Below, one piece after another: positions 47,401 through 60,600 of a stretch of DNA of 64,000 nucleotides (positions are counted from its first letter, which is position 1; each line of letters starts with the position of its first letter). Source of the stretch: Dichetophora obliterata (lineage: Eukaryota; Arthropoda; Insecta; Diptera; Sciomyzidae); contig OY986439.1 in assembly GCA_963920525.1 (NCBI GenBank), positions 216,176,622-216,240,621 of the forward strand, read 5' to 3'. Under the pieces are notes generated by a model that made no database searches, had not been told where the DNA came from, and saw only the letters and a program-made list of their open reading frames with translations. Both the position numbers and the translations under genes were made by a program.

Positions 47401-49746
47401 GTGGCTCCTCCTCCTTCCACAAAAGTATAATGGCCGCTCAGGAGAGGCGCAGAGTTGACAATTTTTTAATGATGGCCGCCATGTGGCTTTTGTGGGTCCG
47501 TTTCACACATATATTGTTTCGATGGCACCTTTCACACGTTTGTTATTCCGGTAGTGTCGTTCGAGTTTGGATGTAAAATAAAATAAAATTAATTTGAGAA
47601 ATGGAATAAAATAAAATAACGCGATAAATTATGCTCGAGTTTTAAACGTCATTTATTAGTGTTAAGGGGTCGCTGATTTCGAATCTAAGGTCAGAATTTT
47701 AAAATTCAAGATGGAGGATAGGGTTGCCACCTTAATTTTTTTTATTTTTACGAATTCGGAGCTGGCGCGAACTAAAGGGTAAAAATGGGTCGCTGAATCC
47801 GAATCCGTCGTCAGAATTTCAAAATTATAAAATTTTGAAATAATAGGGTTGCCACCTAACAATATGTCTTTTTAAGAATTTTTAACGTCATTTATTAGTG
47901 TTTAGGGGTCGCTGATTTCGAATCTGAAGTCAGAATTTTAAAATTCAAGATGGCGGATAGGGTTGCCACCTTCTTTTTCTGTAGTTTTGAGAATTCGGGG
48001 AAGGCAAAAAAAAAATCATACACGAAATATGGGTCACTGAATCCGAATCCGTCGTCAGAATTTCAAAATTATAAAATTTCAAAATCATAGGGGTGCCACC
48101 TAATAATATGTCCATCTAATAATATTTTAAGAATTTTAAACGTCATTTATTAGTGTTTAGGGGTCGCTGATTTCGAATCTGAAGTCAGAATTTTAAAATT
48201 CAAGATGGCGGATAGGGTTGCCACCTTCTTTTTCTGTAGTTTTGAGAATTCGGGGAAGGCAAAAAAAAAATCATACACAAAATATGGGTCACTGAATCCG
48301 AATCCGTCGTCAGAATTTCAAAATTATAAAATTTCAAAATCATAGGGTTCTCTAGGAATTGGTAATGAGTGTAGGAAGGCATTGAAACTGGTTTCAAATT
48401 TGCACAACACTTATACTTCTCATAAACTTTTGCACAACACTGGCTGTTTTTGTGGCTCCTCCTCCTTCCACAAAAGTATAATGGCCGCTCAGGAGAGGCG
48501 CAGAGTTGACAATTTTTTAATGATGGCCGCCATGTGGCTTTTGTGGGTCCGTTTCACACATATATTGTTTCGATGGCACCTTTCACACGTTTGTTATTCC
48601 GGTAGTGTCGTTCGAGTTTGGATGTAAAATAAAATAAAATTAATTTGAGAAATGGAATAAAATAAAATAACGCGATAAATTATGCTCGAGTTTTAAACGT
48701 CATTTATTAGTGTTAAGGGGTCGCTGATTTCGAATCTAAGGTCAGAATTTTAAAATTCAAGATGGAGGATAGGGTTGCCACCTTAATTTTTTTTATTTTT
48801 ACGAATTCGGAGCTGGCGCGAACTAAAGGGTAAAAATGGGTCGCTGAATCCGAATCCGTCGTCAGAATTTCAAAATTATAAAATTTTGAAATAATAGGGT
48901 TGCCACCTAACAATATGTCTTTTTAAGAATTTTTAACGTCATTTATTAGTGTTTAGGGGTCGCTGATTTCGAATCTGAAGTCAGAATTTTAAAATTCAAG
49001 ATGGCGGATAGGGTTGCCACCTTCTTTTTCTGTAGTTTTGAGAATTCGGGGAAGGCAAAAAAAAAATCATACACGAAATATGGGTCACTGAATCCGAATC
49101 CGTCGTCAGAATTTCAAAATTATAAAATTTCAAAATCATAGGGGTGCCACCTAATAATATGTCCATCTAATAATATTTTAAGAATTTTAAACGTCATTTA
49201 TTAGTGTTTAGGGGTCGCTGATTTCGAATCTGAAGTCAGAATTTTAAAATTCAAGATGGCGGATAGGGTTGCCACCTTCTTTTTCTGTAGTTTTGAGAAT
49301 TCGGGGAAGGCAAAAAAAAAATCATACACAAAATATGGGTCACTGAATCCGAATCCGTCGTCAGAATTTCAAAATTATAAAATTTCAAAATCATAGGGTT
49401 CTCTAGGAATTGGTAATGAGTGTAGGAAGGCATTGAAACTGGTTTCAAATTTGCACAACACTTATACTTCTCATAAACTTTTGCACAACACTGGCTGTTT
49501 TTGTGGCTCCTCCTCCTTCCACAAAAGTATAATGGCCGCTCAGGAGAGGCGCAGAGTTGACAATTTTTTAATGATGGCCGCCATGTGGCTTTTGTGGGTC
49601 CGTTTCACACATATATTGTTTCGATGGCACCTTTCACACGTTTGTTATTCCGGTAGTGTCGTTCGAGTTTGGATGTAAAATAAAATAAAATTAATTTGAG
49701 AAATGGAATAAAATAAAATAACGCGATAAATTATGCTCGAGTTTTA

Positions 49747-51052
49747 AACGTCATTTATTAGTGTTAAGGGGTCGCTGATTTCGAATCTAAGGTCAGAATT
49801 TTAAAATTCAAGATGGAGGATAGGGTTGCCACCTTAATTTTTTTTATTTTTACGAATTCGGAGCTGGCGCGAACTAAAGGGTAAAAATGGGTCGCTGAAT
49901 CCGAATCCGTCGTCAGAATTTCAAAATTATAAAATTTTGAAATAATAGGGTTGCCACCTAACAATATGTCTTTTTAAGAATTTTTAACGTCATTTATTAG
50001 TGTTTAGGGGTCGCTGATTTCGAATCTGAAGTCAGAATTTTAAAATTCAAGATGGCGGATAGGGTTGCCACCTTCTTTTTCTGTAGTTTTGAGAATTCGG
50101 GGAAGGCAAAAAAAAAATCATACACGAAATATGGGTCACTGAATCCGAATCCGTCGTCAGAATTTCAAAATTATAAAATTTCAAAATCATAGGGGTGCCA
50201 CCTAATAATATGTCCATCTAATAATATTTTAAGAATTTTAAACGTCATTTATTAGTGTTTAGGGGTCGCTGATTTCGAATCTGAAGTCAGAATTTTAAAA
50301 TTCAAGATGGCGGATAGGGTTGCCACCTTCTTTTTCTGTAGTTTTGAGAATTCGGGGAAGGCAAAAAAAAAATCATACACGAAATATGGGTCACTGAATC
50401 CGAATCCGTCGTCAGAATTTCAAAATTATAAAATTTCAAAATCATAGGGGTGCCACCTAATAATATGTCCATCTAATAATATTTTAAGAATTTTAAACGT
50501 CATTTATTAGTGTTTAGGGGTCGCTGATTTCGAATCTGAAGTCAGAATTTTAAAATTCAAGATGGCGGATAGGGTTGCCACCTTCTTTTTCTGTAGTTTT
50601 GAGAATTCGGGGAAGGCAAAAAAAAAATCATACACAAAATATGGGTCACTGAATCCGAATCCGTCGTCAGAATTTCAAAATTATAAAATTTCAAAATCAT
50701 AGGGTTCTCTAGGAATTGGTAATGAGTGTAGGAAGGCATTGAAACTGGTTTCAAATTTGCACAACACTTATACTTCTCATAAACTTTTGCACAACACTGG
50801 CTGTTTTTGTGGCTCCTCCTCCTTCCACAAAAGTATAATGGCCGCTCAGGAGAGGCGCAGAGTTGACAATTTTTTAATGATGGCCGCCATGTGGCTTTTG
50901 TGGGTCCGTTTCACACATATATTGTTTCGATGGCACCTTTCACACGTTTGTTATTCCGGTAGTGTCGTTCGAGTTTGGATGTAAAATAAAATAAAATTAA
51001 TTTGAGAAATGGAATAAAATAAAATAACGCGATAAATTATGCTCGAGTTTTA
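49747..51052 (+). repeat. Expanded 1306-bp unit 6 (variant haplotype)
   Basis: Same structure, 6561 bp after unit 5 and 18,632 bp after unit 3, with which it shares the AACAATATG, CACGAAATAT and CCATCTAAT variants. Confidence 0.93.
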
Positions 51053-54000
51053 AACGTCATTTATTAGTGTTAAGGGGTCGCTGATTTCGAATCTAAGGTC
51101 AGAATTTTAAAATTCAAGATGGAGGATAGGGTTGCCACCTTAATTTTTTTTATTTTTACGAATTCGGAGCTGGCGCGAACTAAAGGGTAAAAATGGGTCG
51201 CTGAATCCGAATCCGTCGTCAGAATTTCAAAATTATAAAATTTTGAAATAATAGGGTTGCCACCTAACAATATGTCTTTTTAAGAATTTTTAACGTCATT
51301 TATTAGTGTTTAGGGGTCGCTGATTTCGAATCTGAAGTCAGAATTTTAAAATTCAAGATGGCGGATAGGGTTGCCACCTTCTTTTTCTGTAGTTTTGAGA
51401 ATTCGGGGAAGGCAAAAAAAAAATCATACACGAAATATGGGTCACTGAATCCGAATCCGTCGTCAGAATTTCAAAATTATAAAATTTCAAAATCATAGGG
51501 GTGCCACCTAATAATATGTCCATCTAATAATATTTTAAGAATTTTAAACGTCATTTATTAGTGTTTAGGGGTCGCTGATTTCGAATCTGAAGTCAGAATT
51601 TTAAAATTCAAGATGGCGGATAGGGTTGCCACCTTCTTTTTCTGTAGTTTTGAGAATTCGGGGAAGGCAAAAAAAAAATCATACACAAAATATGGGTCAC
51701 TGAATCCGAATCCGTCGTCAGAATTTCAAAATTATAAAATTTCAAAATCATAGGGTTCTCTAGGAATTGGTAATGAGTGTAGGAAGGCATTGAAACTGGT
51801 TTCAAATTTGCACAACACTTATACTTCTCATAAACTTTTGCACAACACTGGCTGTTTTTGTGGCTCCTCCTCCTTCCACAAAAGTATAATGGCCGCTCAG
51901 GAGAGGCGCAGAGTTGACAATTTTTTAATGATGGCCGCCATGTGGCTTTTGTGGGTCCGTTTCACACATATATTGTTTCGATGGCACCTTTCACACGTTT
52001 GTTATTCCGGTAGTGTCGTTCGAGTTTGGATGTAAAATAAAATAAAATTAATTTGAGAAATGGAATAAAATAAAATAACGCGATAAATTATGCTCGAGTT
52101 TTAAACGTCATTTATTAGTGTTAAGGGGTCGCTGATTTCGAATCTAAGGTCAGAATTTTAAAATTCAAGATGGAGGATAGGGTTGCCACCTTAATTTTTT
52201 TTATTTTTACGAATTCGGAGCTGGCGCGAACTAAAGGGTAAAAATGGGTCGCTGAATCCGAATCCGTCGTCAGAATTTCAAAATTATAAAATTTTGAAAT
52301 AATAGGGTTGCCACCTAAAAATATGTCTTTTTAAGAATTTTTAACGTCATTTATTAGTGTTTAGGGGTCGCTGATTTCGAATCTGAAGTCAGAATTTTAA
52401 AATTCAAGATGGCGGATAGGGTTGCCACCTTCTTTTTCTGTAGTTTTGAGAATTCGGGGAAGGCAAAAAAAAAATCATACACAAAATATGGGTCACTGAA
52501 TCCGAATCCGTCGTCAGAATTTCAAAATTATAAAATTTCAAAATCATAGGGGTGCCACCTAATAATATGTCCACCTAATAATATTTTAAGAATTTTAAAC
52601 GTCATTTATTAGTGTTTAGGGGTCGCTGATTTCGAATCTGAAGTCAGAATTTTAAAATTCAAGATGGCGGATAGGGTTGCCACCTTCTTTTTCTGTAGTT
52701 TTGAGAATTCGGGGAAGGCAAAAAAAAAATCATACACAAAATATGGGTCACTGAATCCGAATCCGTCGTCAGAATTTCAAAATTATAAAATTTCAAAATC
52801 ATAGGGTTCTCTAGGAATTGGTAATGAGTGTAGGAAGGCATTGAAACTGGTTTCAAATTTACACAACACTTATACTTCTCATAAACTTTTGCACAACACT
52901 GGCTGTTTTTGTGGCTCCTCCTCCTTCCACAAAAGTATAATGGCCGCTCAGGAGAGGCGCAGAGTTGACAATTTTTTAATGATGGCCGCCATGTGGCTTT
53001 TGTGGGTCCGTTTCACACATATATTGTTTCGATGGCACCTTTCACACGTTTGTTATTCCGGTAGTGTCGTTCGAGTTTGGATGTAAAATAAAATAAAATT
53101 AATTTGAGAAATGGAATAAAATAAAATAACGCGATAAATTATGCTCGAGTTTTAAACGTCATTTATTAGTGTTAAGGGGTCGCTGATTTCGAATCTAAGG
53201 TCAGAATTTTAAAATTCAAGATGGAGGATAGGGTTGCCACCTTAATTTTTTTTATTTTTACGAATTCGGAGCTGGCGCGAACTAAAGGGTAAAAATGGGT
53301 CGCTGAATCCGAATCCGTCGTCAGAATTTCAAAATTATAAAATTTTGAAATAATAGGGTTGCCACCTAAAAATATGTCTTTTTAAGAATTTTTAACGTCA
53401 TTTATTAGTGTTTAGGGGTCGCTGATTTCGAATCTGAAGTCAGAATTTTAAAATTCAAGATGGCGGATAGGGTTGCCACCTTCTTTTTCTGTAGTTTTGA
53501 GAATTCGGGGAAGGCAAAAAAAAAATCATACACAAAATATGGGTCACTGAATCCGAATCCGTCGTCAGAATTTCAAAATTATAAAATTTCAAAATCATAG
53601 GGGTGCCACCTAATAATATGTCCACCTAATAATATTTTAAGAATTTTAAACGTCATTTATTAGTGTTTAGGGGTCGCTGATTTCGAATCTGAAGTCAGAA
53701 TTTTAAAATTCAAGATGGCGGATAGGGTTGCCACCTTCTTTTTCTGTAGTTTTGAGAATTCGGGGAAGGCAAAAAAAAAATCATACACAAAATATGGGTC
53801 ACTGAATCCGAATCCGTCGTCAGAATTTCAAAATTATAAAATTTCAAAATCATAGGGTTCTCTAGGAATTGGTAATGAGTGTAGGAAGGCATTGAAACTG
53901 GTTTCAAATTTACACAACACTTATACTTCTCATAAACTTTTGCACAACACTGGCTGTTTTTGTGGCTCCTCCTCCTTCCACAAAAGTATAATGGCCGCTC

Positions 54001-56307
54001 AGGAGAGGCGCAGAGTTGACAATTTTTTAATGATGGCCGCCATGTGGCTTTTGTGGGTCCGTTTCACACATATATTGTTTCGATGGCACCTTTCACACGT
54101 TTGTTATTCCGGTAGTGTCGTTCGAGTTTGGATGTAAAATAAAATAAAATTAATTTGAGAAATGGAATAAAATAAAATAACGCGATAAATTATGCTCGAG
54201 TTTTAAACGTCATTTATTAGTGTTAAGGGGTCGCTGATTTCGAATCTAAGGTCAGAATTTTAAAATTCAAGATGGAGGATAGGGTTGCCACCTTAATTTT
54301 TTTTATTTTTACGAATTCGGAGCTGGCGCGAACTAAAGGGTAAAAATGGGTCGCTGAATCCGAATCCGTCGTCAGAATTTCAAAATTATAAAATTTTGAA
54401 ATAATAGGGTTGCCACCTAAAAATATGTCTTTTTAAGAATTTTTAACGTCATTTATTAGTGTTTAGGGGTCGCTGATTTCGAATCTGAAGTCAGAATTTT
54501 AAAATTCAAGATGGCGGATAGGGTTGCCACCTTCTTTTTCTGTAGTTTTGAGAATTCGGGGAAGGCAAAAAAAAAATCATACACAAAATATGGGTCACTG
54601 AATCCGAATCCGTCGTCAGAATTTCAAAATTATAAAATTTCAAAATCATAGGGGTGCCACCTAATAATATGTCCACCTAATAATATTTTAAGAATTTTAA
54701 ACGTCATTTATTAGTGTTTAGGGGTCGCTGATTTCGAATCTGAAGTCAGAATTTTAAAATTCAAGATGGCGGATAGGGTTGCCACCTTCTTTTTCTGTAG
54801 TTTTGAGAATTCGGGGAAGGCAAAAAAAAAATCATACACAAAATATGGGTCACTGAATCCGAATCCGTCGTCAGAATTTCAAAATTATAAAATTTCAAAA
54901 TCATAGGGTTCTCTAGGAATTGGTAATGAGTGTAGGAAGGCATTGAAACTGGTTTCAAATTTACACAACACTTATACTTCTCATAAACTTTTGCACAACA
55001 CTGGCTGTTTTTGTGGCTCCTCCTCCTTCCACAAAAGTATAATGGCCGCTCAGGAGAGGCGCAGAGTTGACAATTTTTTAATGATGGCCGCCATGTGGCT
55101 TTTGTGGGTCCGTTTCACACATATATTGTTTCGATGGCACCTTTCACACGTTTGTTATTCCGGTAGTGTCGTTCGAGTTTGGATGTAAAATAAAATAAAA
55201 TTAATTTGAGAAATGGAATAAAATAAAATAACGCGATAAATTATGCTCGAGTTTTAAACGTCATTTATTAGTGTTAAGGGGTCGCTGATTTCGAATCTAA
55301 GGTCAGAATTTTAAAATTCAAGATGGAGGATAGGGTTGCCACCTTAATTTTTTTTATTTTTACGAATTCGGAGCTGGCGCGAACTAAAGGGTAAAAATGG
55401 GTCGCTGAATCCGAATCCGTCGTCAGAATTTCAAAATTATAAAATTTTGAAATAATAGGGTTGCCACCTAAAAATATGTCTTTTTAAGAATTTTTAACGT
55501 CATTTATTAGTGTTTAGGGGTCGCTGATTTCGAATCTGAAGTCAGAATTTTAAAATTCAAGATGGCGGATAGGGTTGCCACCTTCTTTTTCTGTAGTTTT
55601 GAGAATTCGGGGAAGGCAAAAAAAAAATCATACACAAAATATGGGTCACTGAATCCGAATCCGTCGTCAGAATTTCAAAATTATAAAATTTCAAAATCAT
55701 AGGGGTGCCACCTAATAATATGTCCACCTAATAATATTTTAAGAATTTTAAACGTCATTTATTAGTGTTTAGGGGTCGCTGATTTCGAATCTGAAGTCAG
55801 AATTTTAAAATTCAAGATGGCGGATAGGGTTGCCACCTTCTTTTTCTGTAGTTTTGAGAATTCGGGGAAGGCAAAAAAAAAATCATACACAAAATATGGG
55901 TCACTGAATCCGAATCCGTCGTCAGAATTTCAAAATTATAAAATTTCAAAATCATAGGGTTCTCTAGGAATTGGTAATGAGTGTAGGAAGGCATTGAAAC
56001 TGGTTTCAAATTTACACAACACTTATACTTCTCATAAACTTTTGCACAACACTGGCTGTTTTTGTGGCTCCTCCTCCTTCCACAAAAGTATAATGGCCGC
56101 TCAGGAGAGGCGCAGAGTTGACAATTTTTTAATGATGGCCGCCATGTGGCTTTTGTGGGTCCGTTTCACACATATATTGTTTCGATGGCACCTTTCACAC
56201 GTTTGTTATTCCGGTAGTGTCGTTCGAGTTTGGATGTAAAATAAAATAAAATTAATTTGAGAAATGGAATAAAATAAAATAACGCGATAAATTATGCTCG
56301 AGTTTTA

Positions 56308-57613
56308 AACGTCATTTATTAGTGTTAAGGGGTCGCTGATTTCGAATCTAAGGTCAGAATTTTAAAATTCAAGATGGAGGATAGGGTTGCCACCTTAATT
56401 TTTTTTATTTTTACGAATTCGGAGCTGGCGCGAACTAAAGGGTAAAAATGGGTCGCTGAATCCGAATCCGTCGTCAGAATTTCAAAATTATAAAATTTTG
56501 AAATAATAGGGTTGCCACCTAAAAATATGTCTTTTTAAGAATTTTTAACGTCATTTATTAGTGTTTAGGGGTCGCTGATTTCGAATCTGAAGTCAGAATT
56601 TTAAAATTCAAGATGGCGGATAGGGTTGCCACCTTCTTTTTCTGTAGTTTTGAGAATTCGGGGAAGGCAAAAAAAAAATCATACACAAAATATGGGTCAC
56701 TGAATCCGAATCCGTCGTCAGAATTTCAAAATTATAAAATTTCAAAATCATAGGGGTGCCACCTAATAATATGTCCACCTAATAATATTTTAAGAATTTT
56801 AAACGTCATTTATTAGTGTTTAGGGGTCGCTGATTTCGAATCTGAAGTCAGAATTTTAAAATTCAAGATGGCGGATAGGGTTGCCACCTTCTTTTTCTGT
56901 AGTTTTGAGAATTCGGGGAAGGCAAAAAAAAAATCATACACAAAATATGGGTCACTGAATCCGAATCCGTCGTCAGAATTTCAAAATTATAAAATTTCAA
57001 AATCATAGGGGTGCCACCTAATAATATGTCCACCTAATAATATTTTAAGAATTTTAAACGTCATTTATTAGTGTTTAGGGGTCGCTGATTTCGAATCTGA
57101 AGTCAGAATTTTAAAATTCAAGATGGCGGATAGGGTTGCCACCTTCTTTTTCTGTAGTTTTGAGAATTCGGGGAAGGCAAAAAAAAAATCATACACAAAA
57201 TATGGGTCACTGAATCCGAATCCGTCGTCAGAATTTCAAAATTATAAAATTTCAAAATCATAGGGTTCTCTAGGAATTGGTAATGAGTGTAGGAAGGCAT
57301 TGAAACTGGTTTCAAATTTACACAACACTTATACTTCTCATAAACTTTTGCACAACACTGGCTGTTTTTGTGGCTCCTCCTCCTTCCACAAAAGTATAAT
57401 GGCCGCTCAGGAGAGGCGCAGAGTTGACAATTTTTTAATGATGGCCGCCATGTGGCTTTTGTGGGTCCGTTTCACACATATATTGTTTCGATGGCACCTT
57501 TCACACGTTTGTTATTCCGGTAGTGTCGTTCGAGTTTGGATGTAAAATAAAATAAAATTAATTTGAGAAATGGAATAAAATAAAATAACGCGATAAATTA
57601 TGCTCGAGTTTTA
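56308..57613 (+). repeat. Expanded 1306-bp unit 7 (a-b-b-c)
   Basis: Same structure, 6561 bp after unit 6 and 18,632 bp after unit 4. No expanded unit follows in the remaining 6.4 kb. Confidence 0.93.
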
Positions 57614-60600
57614 AACGTCATTTATTAGTGTTAAGGGGTCGCTGATTTCGAATCTAAGGTCAGAATTTTAAAATTCAAGATGGAGGATAGGGTTGCCACC
57701 TTAATTTTTTTTATTTTTACGAATTCGGAGCTGGCGCGAACTAAAGGGTAAAAATGGGTCGCTGAATCCGAATCCGTCGTCAGAATTTCAAAATTATAAA
57801 ATTTTGAAATAATAGGGTTGCCACCTAAAAATATGTCTTTTTAAGAATTTTTAACGTCATTTATTAGTGTTTAGGGGTCGCTGATTTCGAATCTGAAGTC
57901 AGAATTTTAAAATTCAAGATGGCGGATAGGGTTGCCACCTTCTTTTTCTGTAGTTTTGAGAATTCGGGGAAGGCAAAAAAAAAATCATACACAAAATATG
58001 GGTCACTGAATCCGAATCCGTCGTCAGAATTTCAAAATTATAAAATTTCAAAATCATAGGGGTGCCACCTAATAATATGTCCACCTAATAATATTTTAAG
58101 AATTTTAAACGTCATTTATTAGTGTTTAGGGGTCGCTGATTTCGAATCTGAAGTCAGAATTTTAAAATTCAAGATGGCGGATAGGGTTGCCACCTTCTTT
58201 TTCTGTAGTTTTGAGAATTCGGGGAAGGCAAAAAAAAAATCATACACAAAATATGGGTCACTGAATCCGAATCCGTCGTCAGAATTTCAAAATTATAAAA
58301 TTTCAAAATCATAGGGTTCTCTAGGAATTGGTAATGAGTGTAGGAAGGCATTGAAACTGGTTTCAAATTTACACAACACTTATACTTCTCATAAACTTTT
58401 GCACAACACTGGCTGTTTTTGTGGCTCCTCCTCCTTCCACAAAAGTATAATGGCCGCTCAGGAGAGGCGCAGAGTTGACAATTTTTTAATGATGGCCGCC
58501 ATGTGGCTTTTGTGGGTCCGTTTCACACATATATTGTTTCGATGGCACCTTTCACACGTTTGTTATTCCGGTAGTGTCGTTCGAGTTTGGATGTAAAATA
58601 AAATAAAATTAATTTGAGAAATGGAATAAAATAAAATAACGCGATAAATTATGCTCGAGTTTTAAACGTCATTTATTAGTGTTAAGGGGTCGCTGATTTC
58701 GAATCTAAGGTCAGAATTTTAAAATTCAAGATGGAGGATAGGGTTGCCACCTTAATTTTTTTTATTTTTACGAATTCGGAGCTGGCGCGAACTAAAGGGT
58801 AAAAATGGGTCGCTGAATCCGAATCCGTCGTCAGAATTTCAAAATTATAAAATTTTGAAATAATAGGGTTGCCACCTAAAAATATGTCTTTTTAAGAATT
58901 TTTAACGTCATTTATTAGTGTTTAGGGGTCGCTGATTTCGAATCTGAAGTCAGAATTTTAAAATTCAAGATGGCGGATAGGGTTGCCACCTTCTTTTTCT
59001 GTAGTTTTGAGAATTCGGGGAAGGCAAAAAAAAAATCATACACAAAATATGGGTCACTGAATCCGAATCCGTCGTCAGAATTTCAAAATTATAAAATTTC
59101 AAAATCATAGGGGTGCCACCTAATAATATGTCCACCTAATAATATTTTAAGAATTTTAAACGTCATTTATTAGTGTTTAGGGGTCGCTGATTTCGAATCT
59201 GAAGTCAGAATTTTAAAATTCAAGATGGCGGATAGGGTTGCCACCTTCTTTTTCTGTAGTTTTGAGAATTCGGGGAAGGCAAAAAAAAAATCATACACAA
59301 AATATGGGTCACTGAATCCGAATCCGTCGTCAGAATTTCAAAATTATAAAATTTCAAAATCATAGGGTTCTCTAGGAATTGGTAATGAGTGTAGGAAGGC
59401 ATTGAAACTGGTTTCAAATTTACACAACACTTATACTTCTCATAAACTTTTGCACAACACTGGCTGTTTTTGTGGCTCCTCCTCCTTCCACAAAAGTATA
59501 ATGGCCGCTCAGGAGAGGCGCAGAGTTGACAATTTTTTAATGATGGCCGCCATGTGGCTTTTGTGGGTCCGTTTCACACATATATTGTTTCGATGGCACC
59601 TTTCACACGTTTGTTATTCCGGTAGTGTCGTTCGAGTTTGGATGTAAAATAAAATAAAATTAATTTGAGAAATGGAATAAAATAAAATAACGCGATAAAT
59701 TATGCTCGAGTTTTAAACGTCATTTATTAGTGTTAAGGGGTCGCTGATTTCGAATCTAAGGTCAGAATTTTAAAATTCAAGATGGAGGATAGGGTTGCCA
59801 CCTTAATTTTTTTTATTTTTACGAATTCGGAGCTGGCGCGAACTAAAGGGTAAAAATGGGTCGCTGAATCCGAATCCGTCGTCAGAATTTCAAAATTATA
59901 AAATTTTGAAATAATAGGGTTGCCACCTAAAAATATGTCTTTTTAAGAATTTTTAACGTCATTTATTAGTGTTTAGGGGTCGCTGATTTCGAATCTGAAG
60001 TCAGAATTTTAAAATTCAAGATGGCGGATAGGGTTGCCACCTTCTTTTTCTGTAGTTTTGAGAATTCGGGGAAGGCAAAAAAAAAATCATACACAAAATA
60101 TGGGTCACTGAATCCGAATCCGTCGTCAGAATTTCAAAATTATAAAATTTCAAAATCATAGGGGTGCCACCTAATAATATGTCCACCTAATAATATTTTA
60201 AGAATTTTAAACGTCATTTATTAGTGTTTAGGGGTCGCTGATTTCGAATCTGAAGTCAGAATTTTAAAATTCAAGATGGCGGATAGGGTTGCCACCTTCT
60301 TTTTCTGTAGTTTTGAGAATTCGGGGAAGGCAAAAAAAAAATCATACACAAAATATGGGTCACTGAATCCGAATCCGTCGTCAGAATTTCAAAATTATAA
60401 AATTTCAAAATCATAGGGTTCTCTAGGAATTGGTAATGAGTGTAGGAAGGCATTGAAACTGGTTTCAAATTTACACAACACTTATACTTCTCATAAACTT
60501 TTGCACAACACTGGCTGTTTTTGTGGCTCCTCCTCCTTCCACAAAAGTATAATGGCCGCTCAGGAGAGGCGCAGAGTTGACAATTTTTTAATGATGGCCG

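Larger units (their letters stand above)
38982..57613 (+). repeat. Third-order repeat of satellite G, copy 2 (18,632 bp)
   Basis: Again 5510, 6561 and 6561 bp. TTTGCACAAC units at about 48382, 49433, 50739 and 51790 are the partners of those in copy 1. It differs by the compensating indels near 45600 and 45830 and by one extra unit with the b-type variants (47331-48381). Confidence 0.85.
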
